Made by a program: the position numbers and the translations under genes. From Chitinophagaceae bacterium (GTDB lineage: Bacteria; Bacteroidota; Bacteroidia; Chitinophagales; Chitinophagaceae): a stretch of 51,776 nt of DNA. The notes beneath the pieces are model-generated. The model saw only the letters and a program-made list of their open reading frames with translations, did not search any database and was not told where the DNA came from. Every line of letters begins with the position of its first letter. Position 1 is the stretch's first letter. The stretch is from the NCBI GenBank assembly GCA_019747705.1, contig JAIEQM010000028.1:1-51776 (forward strand), read 5' to 3'. Positions 24,710 through 33,264 of this stretch are shown piece by piece.

Positions 24710-25383
24710 TATTTCAATTCGTTGTTTATAATCTGCTTTTTTTTTGCTACAAGCTTTATATTGAATTCAATGGAATCAGAAATAGCTTCATCCTTTAAAT
24801 TATCAAAGAATTTCCCTGATTTATAGCGCACATCCCATAATGTTCGGTCAATAACCAGTTTGGCATTCGCTTTTACAATGCCGTCCTTAATTTCTATGCT
24901 GGCCGGAAAAGTAACCGGGTGTGTGATACCTTTAATGGTGAGGTTGCCTGTAACGTTTATTTGCTCAGCATTTATTGATTCAGCCTTGGTAATTGTAATT
25001 GCAGAAGCGGGAAATTTTTTAACATCAAAAAAGTCAGCATCCTTTAAGTGATTAATCAGGTTATTATCACTCCTGTGCTTTTCATCTTCAATTGTATTCA
25101 TGTTTACTTCAACTGCACCACCCATCAATTGACCATTCTCAATCATCAATTCACCTTTTGATATATAGACGTACCCTGTATGTGCACCCCCAACACTTGA
25201 ACCTTTCCATGTTACAACAGTTTCCTTTGTATCTATTTTAAAATAGTTTTCATTCCCGGCATGTAAGGATAAGGAGCTTGCCGGTGCATTGTTTTTATTT
25301 TCTTCTTTTGCACGTGCACCGCAACCGAAGAACAAAAAAGCAATAATTAAAGTTATACATGTAATTGATAGCTTGTAATTCAT
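24709..25383 (-). CDS. YceI-family lipoprotein
   Basis: 224 residues with a lipobox (AFLFFGCGARAKE). The YceI domain, an eight-stranded lipocalin-like barrel that binds isoprenoid-type lipids in known members, shows KIDTKETVVTWKGSSVGGAH, split as in the family, then SDNNLINHLKDADFFDVKKFP, NVTGNLTIKGITHPVTFP and DRTLWDVRYKSGKFFDNLKD. The gene is followed by a coupled lipoprotein gene. The natural ligand here is unknown. Confidence 0.93.
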   Translation of the reverse strand: MNYKLSITCITLIIAFLFFGCGARAKEENKNNAPASSLSLHAGNENYFKIDTKETVVTWKGSSVGGAHTGYVYISKGELMIENGQLMGGAVEVNMNTIEDEKHRSDNNLINHLKDADFFDVKKFPASAITITKAESINAEQINVTGNLTIKGITHPVTFPASIEIKDGIVKANAKLVIDRTLWDVRYKSGKFFDNLKDEAISDSIEFNIKLVAKKKQIINNELK

Positions 25384-25489
25384 ACTTTAGAAATTATATT
25401 GATAAATAAAAATTGATATTTTTTTTTAAAATCACGCTCTTCAAAGTCCCCATACTTTGAAGTTTTACGCTAACGGTCTATCACCCTTC

Positions 25490-25546
25490 AAAAGCAATCA
25501 TAGATTGTTTGAATAAACCTAAGAAGGTTGGAAACCTCAATGTGTG
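25490..25546. repeat. Hairpin repeat family E, copy
   Basis: GCAATCATAGATTGTTTGAA followed by TAAACCTAAGAAGGTTGG and AAACCTC. It lies upstream of the YceI gene in the 558-bp gap that also holds R2. Confidence 0.65.
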
Positions 25547-25569
25547 GGTGTCAAAATTTCATCAACCCA

Positions 25570-25900
25570 ACAGCTCTCTCGTTCCTCAGGATGACAGCAT
25601 TCTTCATCTTACTGCTACACATAGGATGTTCAACAATGTTCAACTGTAATTCACCACAGTAGTACATAGCTAAATCAGGGTTTTATCCGAAAACCAGGCT
25701 GTATATTGGTTTTCGGGGCCCTTTTTGTATTCTTTTTGGGCAAGCAAAAAGAAAAGAAAAAACAGCAGGGGCAAAAAATTAAGAAATGTTTATGCGGTTG
25801 GTCAAAAGACACAACCTCTGCATGCTTCTTTCTTTATCACCCAAAAACAATCAGGGATTGTTTGTATATACCTGCGAAGTTTGGAAACATCGCAGAGCTG
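25570..25900. repeat. Dispersed long repeat, copy R2
   Basis: Related to R1 over most of its length. It contains a hairpin CCGAAAACC / GGTTTTCGG with loop AGGCTGTATATT followed by GGCCCTTTTTG, which resembles a terminator, and ends in a family E hairpin. The short open frame across it (25706-25936) is not a gene. Confidence 0.75.
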
Positions 25901-25941
25901 TTCTTGTTTTCTGATGTATTTGTCTGCACTGGTTAAAAACA

Positions 25942-27051
25942 TCAACAACCCGGCTTTGTAAAGTTGATCAGCCGTTTTCCATCAAACCAAAATACCCCGC
26001 CTGAAAAGCCAAACCAAAGTTTACCATCCTTATCTTCCAAAATACTTTGTACATGATTTTTTGTACGGCCCTCGTTCTCACTAAAATTGGTGAAGCCCGC
26101 CGCTGCAAAAGGAACAGATGAAGCATTGTAGCAACTGATGCCGCTGCCCAAACTTCCAAACCAGATATTGCCTTTTTTATCATTCATCATGGTCCAGATT
26201 TCGTTACTGCATAATCCATTATCCATCGTAAAATTGGTGAAAGCAGTTCCATTGTAACGGCTCACACCATTACCCCAGCTTCCAAACCACATAGCGCCTG
26301 TTTTATCCGGGGTTATAGAAAGGATGTTATTGCCGCAAAGGCCATCTTTATCAGTAAATGTTGTAAAAGATGCGCCATCATATTTATGCAAGCCACCACC
26401 ATCTGTTCCAAACCAAAGATTGCCTGCTTTATCTTCATAGATACTCCACACAAGCGCAGGCGTAAATCTTGATTTCGTTTTCATTTTCGCTTCAGGCATT
26501 TTGATGGAAGTAAACGTTTTTCCATCATAGCGGCATACACCACTCATTGTACCCAACCAGAGATTTCCTTTTTTATCTTTCAGCATGCTCCACACATCAT
26601 TATTAATAAGTCCGTCTTTAACAGTGTAGCTGGTAAACATTCCTTTGTCATATCGTGTTACTCCGCCGTTGGTGGCAAACCAGATTACTCCAGTTTCATC
26701 CTGAACAATTTTACGCACGGCATTTCCGGCCAATCCTGCTTTTTCGGTAAAATAAACAAAGCCAGTTCCATCATAACGGCACACACCATCATCATTGGTG
26801 CCGAACCAAATATTGCCATTTTTATCCTGCATCATAGTCCTTATATACTTGCTTACCTGTAAATCATCTTCAGGTTTATCTGAGTTTAAAAAATTAACTG
26901 ACTGAAAAGATGAAGTCTTCATTTTAGAAAAAGGTTTACTGGCTGTAACGCCCCCGTTCTCTGTGAGCTTCTGTTCCTCAACCAATCTTTTATTTTGAGC
27001 GTTGCAGGAACTGATAACAATCATCAAAAGCGGCAGTACTTGTAATTTCAT
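25942..27051 (-). CDS. Seven-bladed regulator-propeller lipoprotein
   Basis: 369 residues with a lipobox (LLMIVISSCNAQ). It consists of seven blades with the two-component regulator propeller motif: WFGTNDDGVCRYDG, WFATNGGVTRYD, WLGTMSGVCRYDG, WFGTDGGGLHKYDG, WFGSWGNGVSRYNG, WFGSLGSGISCYN and WFGFSGGVFWFDG. In hybrid two-component proteins of Bacteroidota such propellers form half of the sensor; here the propeller stands alone as an exported protein. It lies divergently from a membrane-bound winged-helix regulator (157 bp away), which could be its partner. The start ATG is at 27051 (MKLQVLPLLM); the frame is open further upstream without a signal peptide. Confidence 0.88.
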   Translation of the reverse strand: MKLQVLPLLMIVISSCNAQNKRLVEEQKLTENGGVTASKPFSKMKTSSFQSVNFLNSDKPEDDLQVSKYIRTMMQDKNGNIWFGTNDDGVCRYDGTGFVYFTEKAGLAGNAVRKIVQDETGVIWFATNGGVTRYDKGMFTSYTVKDGLINNDVWSMLKDKKGNLWLGTMSGVCRYDGKTFTSIKMPEAKMKTKSRFTPALVWSIYEDKAGNLWFGTDGGGLHKYDGASFTTFTDKDGLCGNNILSITPDKTGAMWFGSWGNGVSRYNGTAFTNFTMDNGLCSNEIWTMMNDKKGNIWFGSLGSGISCYNASSVPFAAAGFTNFSENEGRTKNHVQSILEDKDGKLWFGFSGGVFWFDGKRLINFTKPGC

Positions 27052-27208
27052 GCAGGTAAATTTAGAGTAAAGCATAAAAGATTTTTTTGATGCTTCAAGA
27101 TAGCCCTTCGCATTTGTTTTGCTGTTAAATGGTTGTAAATTGATTGTAAATGCATGTAAAACCATTGCAAAAACATTTTGTTACAGTCTTATTGGTTTAT
27201 TTTTGGGC

Positions 27209-28105
27209 ATGAACTGGAAGATACTTTCTTTTTTGCTGGCAACCTGTTTGCTCCTCACGCTTGTTGCTTTTGTAACTGACAAAAAAGACAATCCTGATTT
27301 TGAAGCGGCCAGGGAAGTAATTGTAATGCGTCAAATTGCACACCGCCTGCTTCAATATACTGGCGACAGTACATCAAGGGTGCAGACTGTTAAGCAGATT
27401 TCTCCTTATGAATTCATGATTCCGTTTGAAACCGGTTTTACGTTTAAACCCGATTCACTGGTGCATATTATTGGCGAAGTGATAACCACACATCAACTAC
27501 CACCGGGTTATATTGTAAATGTTACTGAATGCAACACGGGCCAGGTAATTTTTGGCTATGCCATTATGGGTACACAGCAAACGGATATTGTGCCCTGCCG
27601 TGGAAGGGAACAACCAGTTTTGCGTTATTGCATCAATATCAAATTCCAGGAGCAGAAAAAGAATACAAATCGTCTTGCCTACATAGCCGGCATTAGTTTC
27701 ATCATCACCGGCTTATTTGCACTGGCAATGCTGTGGTACAGAAAGAAAAATAAAATTACAGAACCTGCTGTAACAACTGAGACTGCTGCAAATACAACTG
27801 CAATTAGTGTTGGCACTTATCAGTTTTACCCGGAGCAATTGCTGCTTGTACTAAATGAAGAAAAAATAGTTTTAACCAACAAAGAATCGAAACTTCTTCG
27901 CATTTTTGCTGAACATCCCAATCAAATTGTTGACAGAACCAAACTTCAGAAAGAAGTGTGGGAAGATGAAGGAGTGATTGTAGGCAGAAGTTTAGACGTG
28001 TTTATTTCCCGCCTGCGTAAAAAATTGGAAAAAGATGTAACGGTGCAACTTACTACTGTTCATGGTAAGGGGTATAAACTGGAGATAAACGTGAACGGGG
28101 TTTAA
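27209..28105 (+). CDS. ToxR-like membrane-bound winged-helix regulator
   Basis: 298 residues. An N-terminal hydrophobic segment (MNWKILSFLLATCLLLTLVAF, split at residue 20) leads to a periplasmic domain of about 150 residues with four cysteines. A second span follows (YIAGISFIITGLFALAMLWY, near 187-206), and a C-terminal OmpR/PhoB-type winged helix (about 228-298): LTNKESKLLRIFAEHPNQIV, RSLDVFISRLRKKLEKD and VHGKGYKLEINV. The DNA-binding domain is at the C-terminus, whereas in ToxR and CadC it is at the N-terminus. It has no receiver domain, so it should sense directly across the membrane. It faces the propeller lipoprotein gene. Confidence 0.87.
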   Translation: MNWKILSFLLATCLLLTLVAFVTDKKDNPDFEAAREVIVMRQIAHRLLQYTGDSTSRVQTVKQISPYEFMIPFETGFTFKPDSLVHIIGEVITTHQLPPGYIVNVTECNTGQVIFGYAIMGTQQTDIVPCRGREQPVLRYCINIKFQEQKKNTNRLAYIAGISFIITGLFALAMLWYRKKNKITEPAVTTETAANTTAISVGTYQFYPEQLLLVLNEEKIVLTNKESKLLRIFAEHPNQIVDRTKLQKEVWEDEGVIVGRSLDVFISRLRKKLEKDVTVQLTTVHGKGYKLEINVNGV

Positions 28106-28222
28106 GTTATAGCGCTGCAAAAATAACAACAGTATAATACATGCTAAAATTTCAAATGCTACGTTTTGGTGCAAGAGTGAGGGGCTGGTTAAGAGTGTTG
28201 GATTTTTGCAACAGTGGTAGCA

Positions 28223-28265
28223 CCTCACCCTCCATCTCCCTCTCCATGTGGAGAGGGAGCGGTGC
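28223..28265. repeat. Type A-like palindromic repeat
   Basis: CCTCACCCTCCATCTCCCTC followed by TCCATGTGGAGAGGGAGCGG. It lies in the 469-bp gene-free stretch 28106-28574, which also holds a diverged relative at about 28383-28410 and a family E hairpin at 28441-28495. Confidence 0.65.
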
Positions 28266-28440
28266 TGCATCACTATTACACTCTTTTAGTTCTACCACAT
28301 CGGCTTAGAATCTTTACTCATCAGTTATCAACCACTCTAGTTTTATTATTGACTCTTTTAGGCGTGGGCTGTGCATGGTTCCTATCCTGAAGGAGAGGTT
28401 AGGTGAGGTTGCATTTCTGCTAAAATTCTCTACCCTTTCA

Positions 28441-28495
28441 AAAACTTCAGAGATTACTTGCATAACTCTGCAAAGTTTATAAACTTCCCAGAGCC
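28441..28495. repeat. Hairpin repeat family E, copy
   Basis: AAAACTTCAGAGATTACTTG followed by CATAACTCTGCAAAGTTTAT and AAACTTCCCAGAG. A diverged copy of the element also found near 23957 and 25845. Confidence 0.6.
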
Positions 28496-28574
28496 CGTTT
28501 ATAGATAAACAAGTATAAAATATTGAAAGTAATTACAGCGAGTTTAAAACGGCACTTCAAAAAAACATTAGCTA

Positions 28575-28973
28575 ATGTTCAATAAAACATTCTTTTTTTT
28601 CGCCATATTTATCTTGCATTCTTGTATTGACCTAAGCGATAATAAAAATGAAATTGTAAAAAGGAGTAGTGATTATAAAGGCATAAAAAACAGCATCCTT
28701 TTTATTAAGAGCGGCGGTGCGACAGTAGGCGATTCTTACCAGATTTCAATACTATCATACCAAGACAAGCTAAAAGATTCAGATATTGGAAATATCTTTA
28801 TTGCTGATGATCATGATAGCGCCATTAGCTCTGACACATCGAGAGTTAACTTCGTGTGGATAAGCTTTGACACATTGAAAGTAAGTTTTGACAAAAGACT
28901 TCGTGTTTTTAAAATGGAAACGAAAATGAAAGATGCAACAATAGTTTATGATTCTCTTAATCTAACAAAATAA
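28575..28973 (+). CDS. Small lipoprotein of unknown function
   Basis: 132 residues with a signal peptide and lipobox (FAIFILHSCIDL). The mature part has short beta strands (NSILFIKSGGATVGDSYQIS, FVWISFDTLKVSFDKRLRVF) and ends at KDATIVYDSLNLTK. No family is recognised. It stands alone between two repeat-rich gaps, and its composition is AT-rich. Confidence 0.65.
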   Translation: MFNKTFFFFAIFILHSCIDLSDNKNEIVKRSSDYKGIKNSILFIKSGGATVGDSYQISILSYQDKLKDSDIGNIFIADDHDSAISSDTSRVNFVWISFDTLKVSFDKRLRVFKMETKMKDATIVYDSLNLTK

Positions 28974-29004
28974 AAGCAGCTTTCGAAGAGCGGTTTAGTC
29001 AACC

Positions 29005-29170
29005 TATATCACATAGGATGATTAATAATGTTCAACTGCAACTCACCACAACTTGCCCCGCCTTAAAGCGGGAGTAGTACTAAAGTATTATCAAGGCTTA
29101 TTCCGAAAATCAGGCTGTATATTGGTTTTCGGGGCGCTTTTTTGGGCAAGCAAAAAAGTGACAAATAATA
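29005..29170. repeat. Dispersed long repeat, partial copy R3
   Basis: Contains CACATAGGATG, AATGTTCAACTGCAACTCAC and a CCGAAAATC / GGTTTTCGG hairpin followed by GGGCGCTTTTTTGGGCAAGC, all shared with R2. The right half of the repeat is missing. It accounts for most of the gene-free stretch 28974-29282. Confidence 0.68.
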
Positions 29171-29282
29171 GAGGAGTTTCAAACCTGAAATCAGAAACCC
29201 AAAAACCGCTCTTTATTAAATTTCCATAATCTCACTTTTCATTTTCTCTCACTCAATATCTTTACCCCATCCAAACTATTGT

Positions 29283-29894
29283 ATGTTCCCACTCATCCAC
29301 CAACGTTGCTCCAAACTCATCAAAAACTTTTCAGAAATACCTGCAGAAAGAAAAACAATACTTGAAAAAATAGCCACTTACATCACCAGTAAAAAACAAA
29401 ACAACGAACCTGTTCAGCTTGCTTATATCTGCACCCACAACTCCCGCCGTAGTCACCTGGGACAAATATGGGCAGCCGCAGCAGCAGCGTATTACAACAT
29501 CAGTAATGTGCAAACATACTCAGGCGGCACCGAAGCAACAGCATTTAACAGCAATGCCATCAAAGCCATTACAGCAGCAGGTTTTGAAGTAAGAAAAACA
29601 ACAGAAGGAGCCAACCCTGTGTATCATGTTTATTTTGATGAAGAGAATTATGTAACCTGTTTCTCCAAAGTTTATAACCATGAAAGCAATCCCAAAGAAA
29701 ACTTTGCCGCTATCATGACCTGTTCTGATGCAGAAGAAAATTGTCCTTTCATTCCCGGTTGTGAATTACGGATTGCCACTACTTATAATGACCCGAAGGC
29801 TTACGACGGCTCATTACTGCAGGATGAAAAATACAAAGAACGAAGTAATCAGATTGCGTTGGAGTGTTTGTATGTATTTTCAAAAGTTCATTGA
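29283..29894 (+). CDS. Low-molecular-weight phosphatase / arsenate-reductase-like protein
   Basis: 203 residues of the LMW protein tyrosine phosphatase fold. The phosphate-binding loop is CTHNSRRS (C-x5-R) near residue 50, and the general-acid aspartate is likely in YNDPKAYDGS near the C-terminus. The N-terminal extension (MFPLIHQRCSKLIKNF and on) and the C-x(n)-C pattern MTCSDAEENCPFIPGC suggest redox cysteines as in thioredoxin-linked arsenate reductases. There is no arsR, arsB or acr3 beside it, so substrate is uncertain: arsenate or phosphotyrosine. The next gene, on the opposite strand, encodes a glycerol channel. Confidence 0.82.
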   Translation: MFPLIHQRCSKLIKNFSEIPAERKTILEKIATYITSKKQNNEPVQLAYICTHNSRRSHLGQIWAAAAAAYYNISNVQTYSGGTEATAFNSNAIKAITAAGFEVRKTTEGANPVYHVYFDEENYVTCFSKVYNHESNPKENFAAIMTCSDAEENCPFIPGCELRIATTYNDPKAYDGSLLQDEKYKERSNQIALECLYVFSKVH

Positions 29895-29897
29895 TAT

Positions 29898-29924
29898 TGT
29901 CTGGCCACTTGGAGTGGCCTGACA
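29898..29924. terminator. Hairpin between convergent genes
   Basis: GGCCACT (29903-29909) and AGTGGCC (29913-29919) pair around TGG. The stem extends by TGTC / GACA after one mismatch. It lies between the stop codons of the phosphatase and glpF and may end both transcripts. Confidence 0.6.
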
Positions 29925-29926
29925 TA

Positions 29927-30634
29927 TTATTGCATCATCTTCCACACCATCGCAGCAACCACCCCACCCAGCACCGGCCCCACTACCGGAATCCAGCTAT
30001 AACCCCAACCACTATCTCTCTTTACACCCAATGGCAAGATAAAATGCATAATGCGTGGACCTAAATCTCTTGCAGGGTTAATGGCATAACCCGTTGGTCC
30101 GCCCAAACTCAAACCAATACCCAGCACAAGAAGTGCAACAGGCAATGCGTCTAGTGCGCCCAATGAATTTTGCGGTGCTGCAATAAACAACACACCCAAA
30201 ACAAACACAGCAGTAATAACAGTTTCGGTTAACAGGTTAAAGAAGGAATTTGTAATAGCAGGCATCGTGCAAAACACAGCCAGCTTGGCATCAGCATCTG
30301 TTGTTTCATCAAAATGTTTTTTATAGGCCAGCCACATTAAAAAACTGCCCGTCATGGCCCCTGCAAATTGTGCGGCAATGTACATCGGCACATTCGCCCA
30401 ATCAAATCTTTTCAATACTGCTAATGCAATGGTAACAGCAGGATTCAAATGTGCACCGCTTACAGATGCACTGCTGTACACACCTGCAAATACAGCAACC
30501 GCCCAGCCAAAAGTGATCACAATCCATCCGCCGTTATTACCTTTTGATTTATTGAGTAAAACATTTGCAACTACACCATTGCCCAAAACAATAATGAACA
30601 TGGTTCCGATAAATTCTGCAAGAAAGGGAGTCAT
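29927..30634 (-). CDS. glpF: Glycerol uptake facilitator (aquaglyceroporin)
   Basis: 235 residues with six spans and both NPA half-helices: SGAHLNPAVTIALAV and GYAINPARDLGPRIMH. The aspartate right after NPAR is a mark of glycerol-conducting members, as opposed to water-only aquaporins. It lies downstream of glpK, glpD and a superoxide dismutase gene on the same strand, which supports a role in glycerol entry. A type C palindrome lies 38 bp upstream of its start. Confidence 0.92.
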   Translation of the reverse strand: MTPFLAEFIGTMFIIVLGNGVVANVLLNKSKGNNGGWIVITFGWAVAVFAGVYSSASVSGAHLNPAVTIALAVLKRFDWANVPMYIAAQFAGAMTGSFLMWLAYKKHFDETTDADAKLAVFCTMPAITNSFFNLLTETVITAVFVLGVLFIAAPQNSLGALDALPVALLVLGIGLSLGGPTGYAINPARDLGPRIMHFILPLGVKRDSGWGYSWIPVVGPVLGGVVAAMVWKMMQ

Positions 30635-30671
30635 AAGCAGTTATTAAGTTATTGGTTATTGATTTTTTGAA

Positions 30672-30699
30672 CCCCGTCTGACGCCCTCGTCTGACGGGG
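30672..30699. repeat. Type C palindromic repeat between sod and glpF
   Basis: CCCCGTCTGACGCCCTCGTC followed by TGACGGGG, a GC-rich palindrome also found at 10218-10244 and 31510-31537. Confidence 0.78.
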
Positions 30700-30708
30700 A
30701 GTAATATC

Positions 30709-31434
30709 TTATTTCATCAGCTTCACTGCTGTATTTAAACGTTGTGCTGCGTTATCCCAATTTATGATATTGAACAATGCATCCACAAAATCAGTACGTT
30801 TATTTTTATACTTTAAATAATAGGCATGTTCCCACACGTCAATTACCAGCAGGGGAATGCATCCCCATTGTGTAAGCTTTTCATGATTTTCGCATTGCAG
30901 TACAACAAGACTGTCGCTGCAGGGCTGATAAGCCACAATGCCCCAGCCATTTCCATCTACGTTTTTAGAAGTCTCCGCAATCAATGCTTTGAGTTGATCA
31001 TAGCTGCCGAAATTTTTATCAATCCGTTTCAGCAAATCACCGGATGGGGTTGTTTTTTTATTGGTAAGATTGGTCCAGAAAATGGAATGCAGCACATGTG
31101 ATGAAAAATGATAAGAAAGTTTTTTGGTCCAGAAATCAACAGTTTCAAGATTATTATCATTCATGGCTTTTTGAATCATGGATAAATCTTTGTTGGCGCC
31201 TTTTACCGCATTGCCATGATGAAAGGTATAATGCAGGTGCATGGTTTCTGCATCCCTATACGGTTCTAAAAAATTTTCAGCATAGGGGAGTGGTTGCTGA
31301 ATATAATTGCCATTAGCATCCACCAGTTTATCCATATCATTATCCACCATGTTTTGCGAAAATGCATTGCTGCCGCTTAACAGAGAAACGGCTCCTGTAA
31401 GTGAACCGGCTTTTAAAAAAGTCTTTCTGTTCAT
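30709..31434 (-). CDS. Fe/Mn superoxide dismutase, probably exported
   Basis: 241 residues. The N-terminus MNRKTFLKAGSLTGAVSLLS followed by GSNAFSQ is a signal sequence with a Tat-like look but only one arginine before the hydrophobic stretch. The mature enzyme shows LHYTFHHG (first metal histidine), HFSSHVLHSIFWTNL (second) and DVWEHAYYLKY (aspartate and histidine ligands). Most Fe/Mn enzymes are cytosolic, so an exported form inside a glycerol operon is notable. Choice of iron or manganese cannot be read safely. glpD lies upstream, glpF downstream. Confidence 0.92.
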   Translation of the reverse strand: MNRKTFLKAGSLTGAVSLLSGSNAFSQNMVDNDMDKLVDANGNYIQQPLPYAENFLEPYRDAETMHLHYTFHHGNAVKGANKDLSMIQKAMNDNNLETVDFWTKKLSYHFSSHVLHSIFWTNLTNKKTTPSGDLLKRIDKNFGSYDQLKALIAETSKNVDGNGWGIVAYQPCSDSLVVLQCENHEKLTQWGCIPLLVIDVWEHAYYLKYKNKRTDFVDALFNIINWDNAAQRLNTAVKLMK

Positions 31435-31509
31435 AAACTTAATTTTAAAGATGAAATAGAGTTCTTAAAATAAAGCTGTGACGTTAAGGTTTTTATTCTC
31501 TTTTTTTAA

Positions 31510-31537
31510 TCCCGTCAGACGAGGGCGTCAGACGGGG
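31510..31537. repeat. Type C palindromic repeat between glpD and sod
   Basis: TCCCGTCAGACGAGGGCGTC followed by AGACGGGG, in the opposite orientation to the copy at 30672. Confidence 0.78.
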
Positions 31538-31608
31538 CGTGCTTTTTTATTTTGCCTTTTTTCTTTTTGTATTGCTTCTTTGGATTTTGTTTTTTGGGGG
31601 CTTGTATT

Positions 31609-33159
31609 TTACCTGAGAATATATCCTTCCGCCACTTTATAAAACGCTTCCAGTTGCTGTTGTTTCCACGCTTCATCTTTATTCATTTCTTTCATCATTA
31701 TATCTGCAACAAGCGGAGCGGCTTCAATGGCGGCTTTGGCATCTAAGATCAATGCTCTTGTACGGCGGCTCAATACATCTTCCACCGTCATAGCCATTTC
31801 ATTGCCCACAGCCCACATTACTTCTGCAATGGTATAATGTAAGTTGGGGTGAATGGTTTGCGAATAACCCTGGTGTTGCAAATAACGAATAGCGGCTGCA
31901 TCACTTCCATAATAGGCTAACGGATCTTCATGATCAGGTTTTTTGATCCATCCGTGCAGTTTCATGGTTTCTGTTTGGCAACGGGTATAAGCCAGTCCGC
32001 CTGCATAATGTGATTTTAAAATTACTTCCTGCGCCATCTTCCGGTAAGTGGTCCATTTACCACCGCTGATGTTGATCATACCACCTTTACTTTCCCAAAT
32101 AGTATGATCTCTCGGTAACACTGCTGTTTTTTTCTTACCCGGAATTTTTATAAGCGGACGTAAACCTGCAAACACACTTTTTACATCGCTCCGCTGCAAA
32201 CCTGTATGCACATAACGGTTGAAATGTTTGATCACAAAATCCACTTCCTCTTCTTTTGCAACAGGCTCCAATGAAATTTGCTCCACGCTGGTATCCGTAG
32301 TGCCAATAATTACTTTATCATGAAAGGGCACAGCAAACAAAACCCTTCCATCATCTGTACGTGGAATAAATAATGCCTGCTCGCCGGGAAAGAATTTTTT
32401 ATCCACCACAATATGTATTCCCTGTGAGGGGCTTACTGCTTTTTCCAAACCATCATCATCCATCTTCAGCACTTCATCCACAAACACGCCTGTGGCATTT
32501 ACCACAATAGTTCCTCTTGCTTCATACGTTTCGTTGTTGATGCTGTCTTCAATCACCACTCCTTTTACTTTTTCATTTTCACGGATGAGACTGGTAACTT
32601 TTGCATAATTCAATACAGTAGCGCTTACATCCACAGCAGTTAATGCAAGCGTGGTACAAAGCCTTGCATCATCAAACTGCCCGTCGTAATAAGCAACACC
32701 ACCACTCAAACGCTTTCCATCCAATCCTTTAATGTACTGCTGCGTTTTTTTGATGGAAAGCATTTCAGATTTGCCCAAACTGAGTTTGCCCGATAAAAAA
32801 TTATACACTTTCAAACCCAAACCATAATACAATGTTTCATACCAGCGGTAAGAAGGCATTACTAATTTCAAAGGATGAGCTAAGTGCGGCGCATTTTTCA
32901 GTAACAAACCTCTTTCTCTCAAAGCATCTCTTACCAAACGAATATTGCCCTGCTGCAGATAACGAACACCGCCATGAATGAGTTTGGTGGAACGGCTGGA
33001 GGTTCCTTTTCCAAAATCATATTGCTCCACCAGTAATGTTTTATAACCACGTGCTGCGGAATCAACGGCTGCTCCCAACCCGGTAGCGCCACCGCCAATG
33101 ATGATGATATCCCAGTGATGGGTTGATTGAAGTTGTTGTATTTGCTGAGAGCGGTTCAA
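31609..33159 (-). CDS. glpD: Glycerol-3-phosphate dehydrogenase (FAD)
   Basis: Membrane-associated flavoenzyme that oxidises glycerol 3-phosphate to dihydroxyacetone phosphate and feeds electrons to quinone; 516 residues. The FAD-binding site is IIIIGGGATGLGAAVDSAARG, split by the family pattern, and KGTSSRSTKLIHGGVRYLQ follows. The C-terminal domain (EVMWAVGNEMAMTVEDVLSRR) is typical of GlpD. No ATG fits the N-terminus; the likely start is the TTG at 33157-33159, because the FAD motif begins only about 17 residues later. It follows glpK by 105 bp. Confidence 0.95.
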   Translation of the reverse strand: MNRSQQIQQLQSTHHWDIIIIGGGATGLGAAVDSAARGYKTLLVEQYDFGKGTSSRSTKLIHGGVRYLQQGNIRLVRDALRERGLLLKNAPHLAHPLKLVMPSYRWYETLYYGLGLKVYNFLSGKLSLGKSEMLSIKKTQQYIKGLDGKRLSGGVAYYDGQFDDARLCTTLALTAVDVSATVLNYAKVTSLIRENEKVKGVVIEDSINNETYEARGTIVVNATGVFVDEVLKMDDDGLEKAVSPSQGIHIVVDKKFFPGEQALFIPRTDDGRVLFAVPFHDKVIIGTTDTSVEQISLEPVAKEEEVDFVIKHFNRYVHTGLQRSDVKSVFAGLRPLIKIPGKKKTAVLPRDHTIWESKGGMINISGGKWTTYRKMAQEVILKSHYAGGLAYTRCQTETMKLHGWIKKPDHEDPLAYYGSDAAAIRYLQHQGYSQTIHPNLHYTIAEVMWAVGNEMAMTVEDVLSRRTRALILDAKAAIEAAPLVADIMMKEMNKDEAWKQQQLEAFYKVAEGYILR

Positions 33160-33264
33160 ATTCGTTTCTGGTTTTTTGTTTATTGTTTGAGGTTGTAAAA
33201 TTCAAGACGTGCAAATTAAATGAAACAGTTTAAAGTTGAAGAACAATAAACTACAAACCAAAAA

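Noticed and set aside
25706..25936. Open frame on the plus strand within R2
   Set aside because: The same reason: repeat DNA with no shared frame among copies.
29283..29894. Part of an arsenic resistance operon
   Set aside because: The phosphatase/ArsC-like gene has no arsR, arsB or acr3 neighbour; the adjacent channel gene carries glycerol-facilitator motifs and belongs with glpK/glpD on the other strand.
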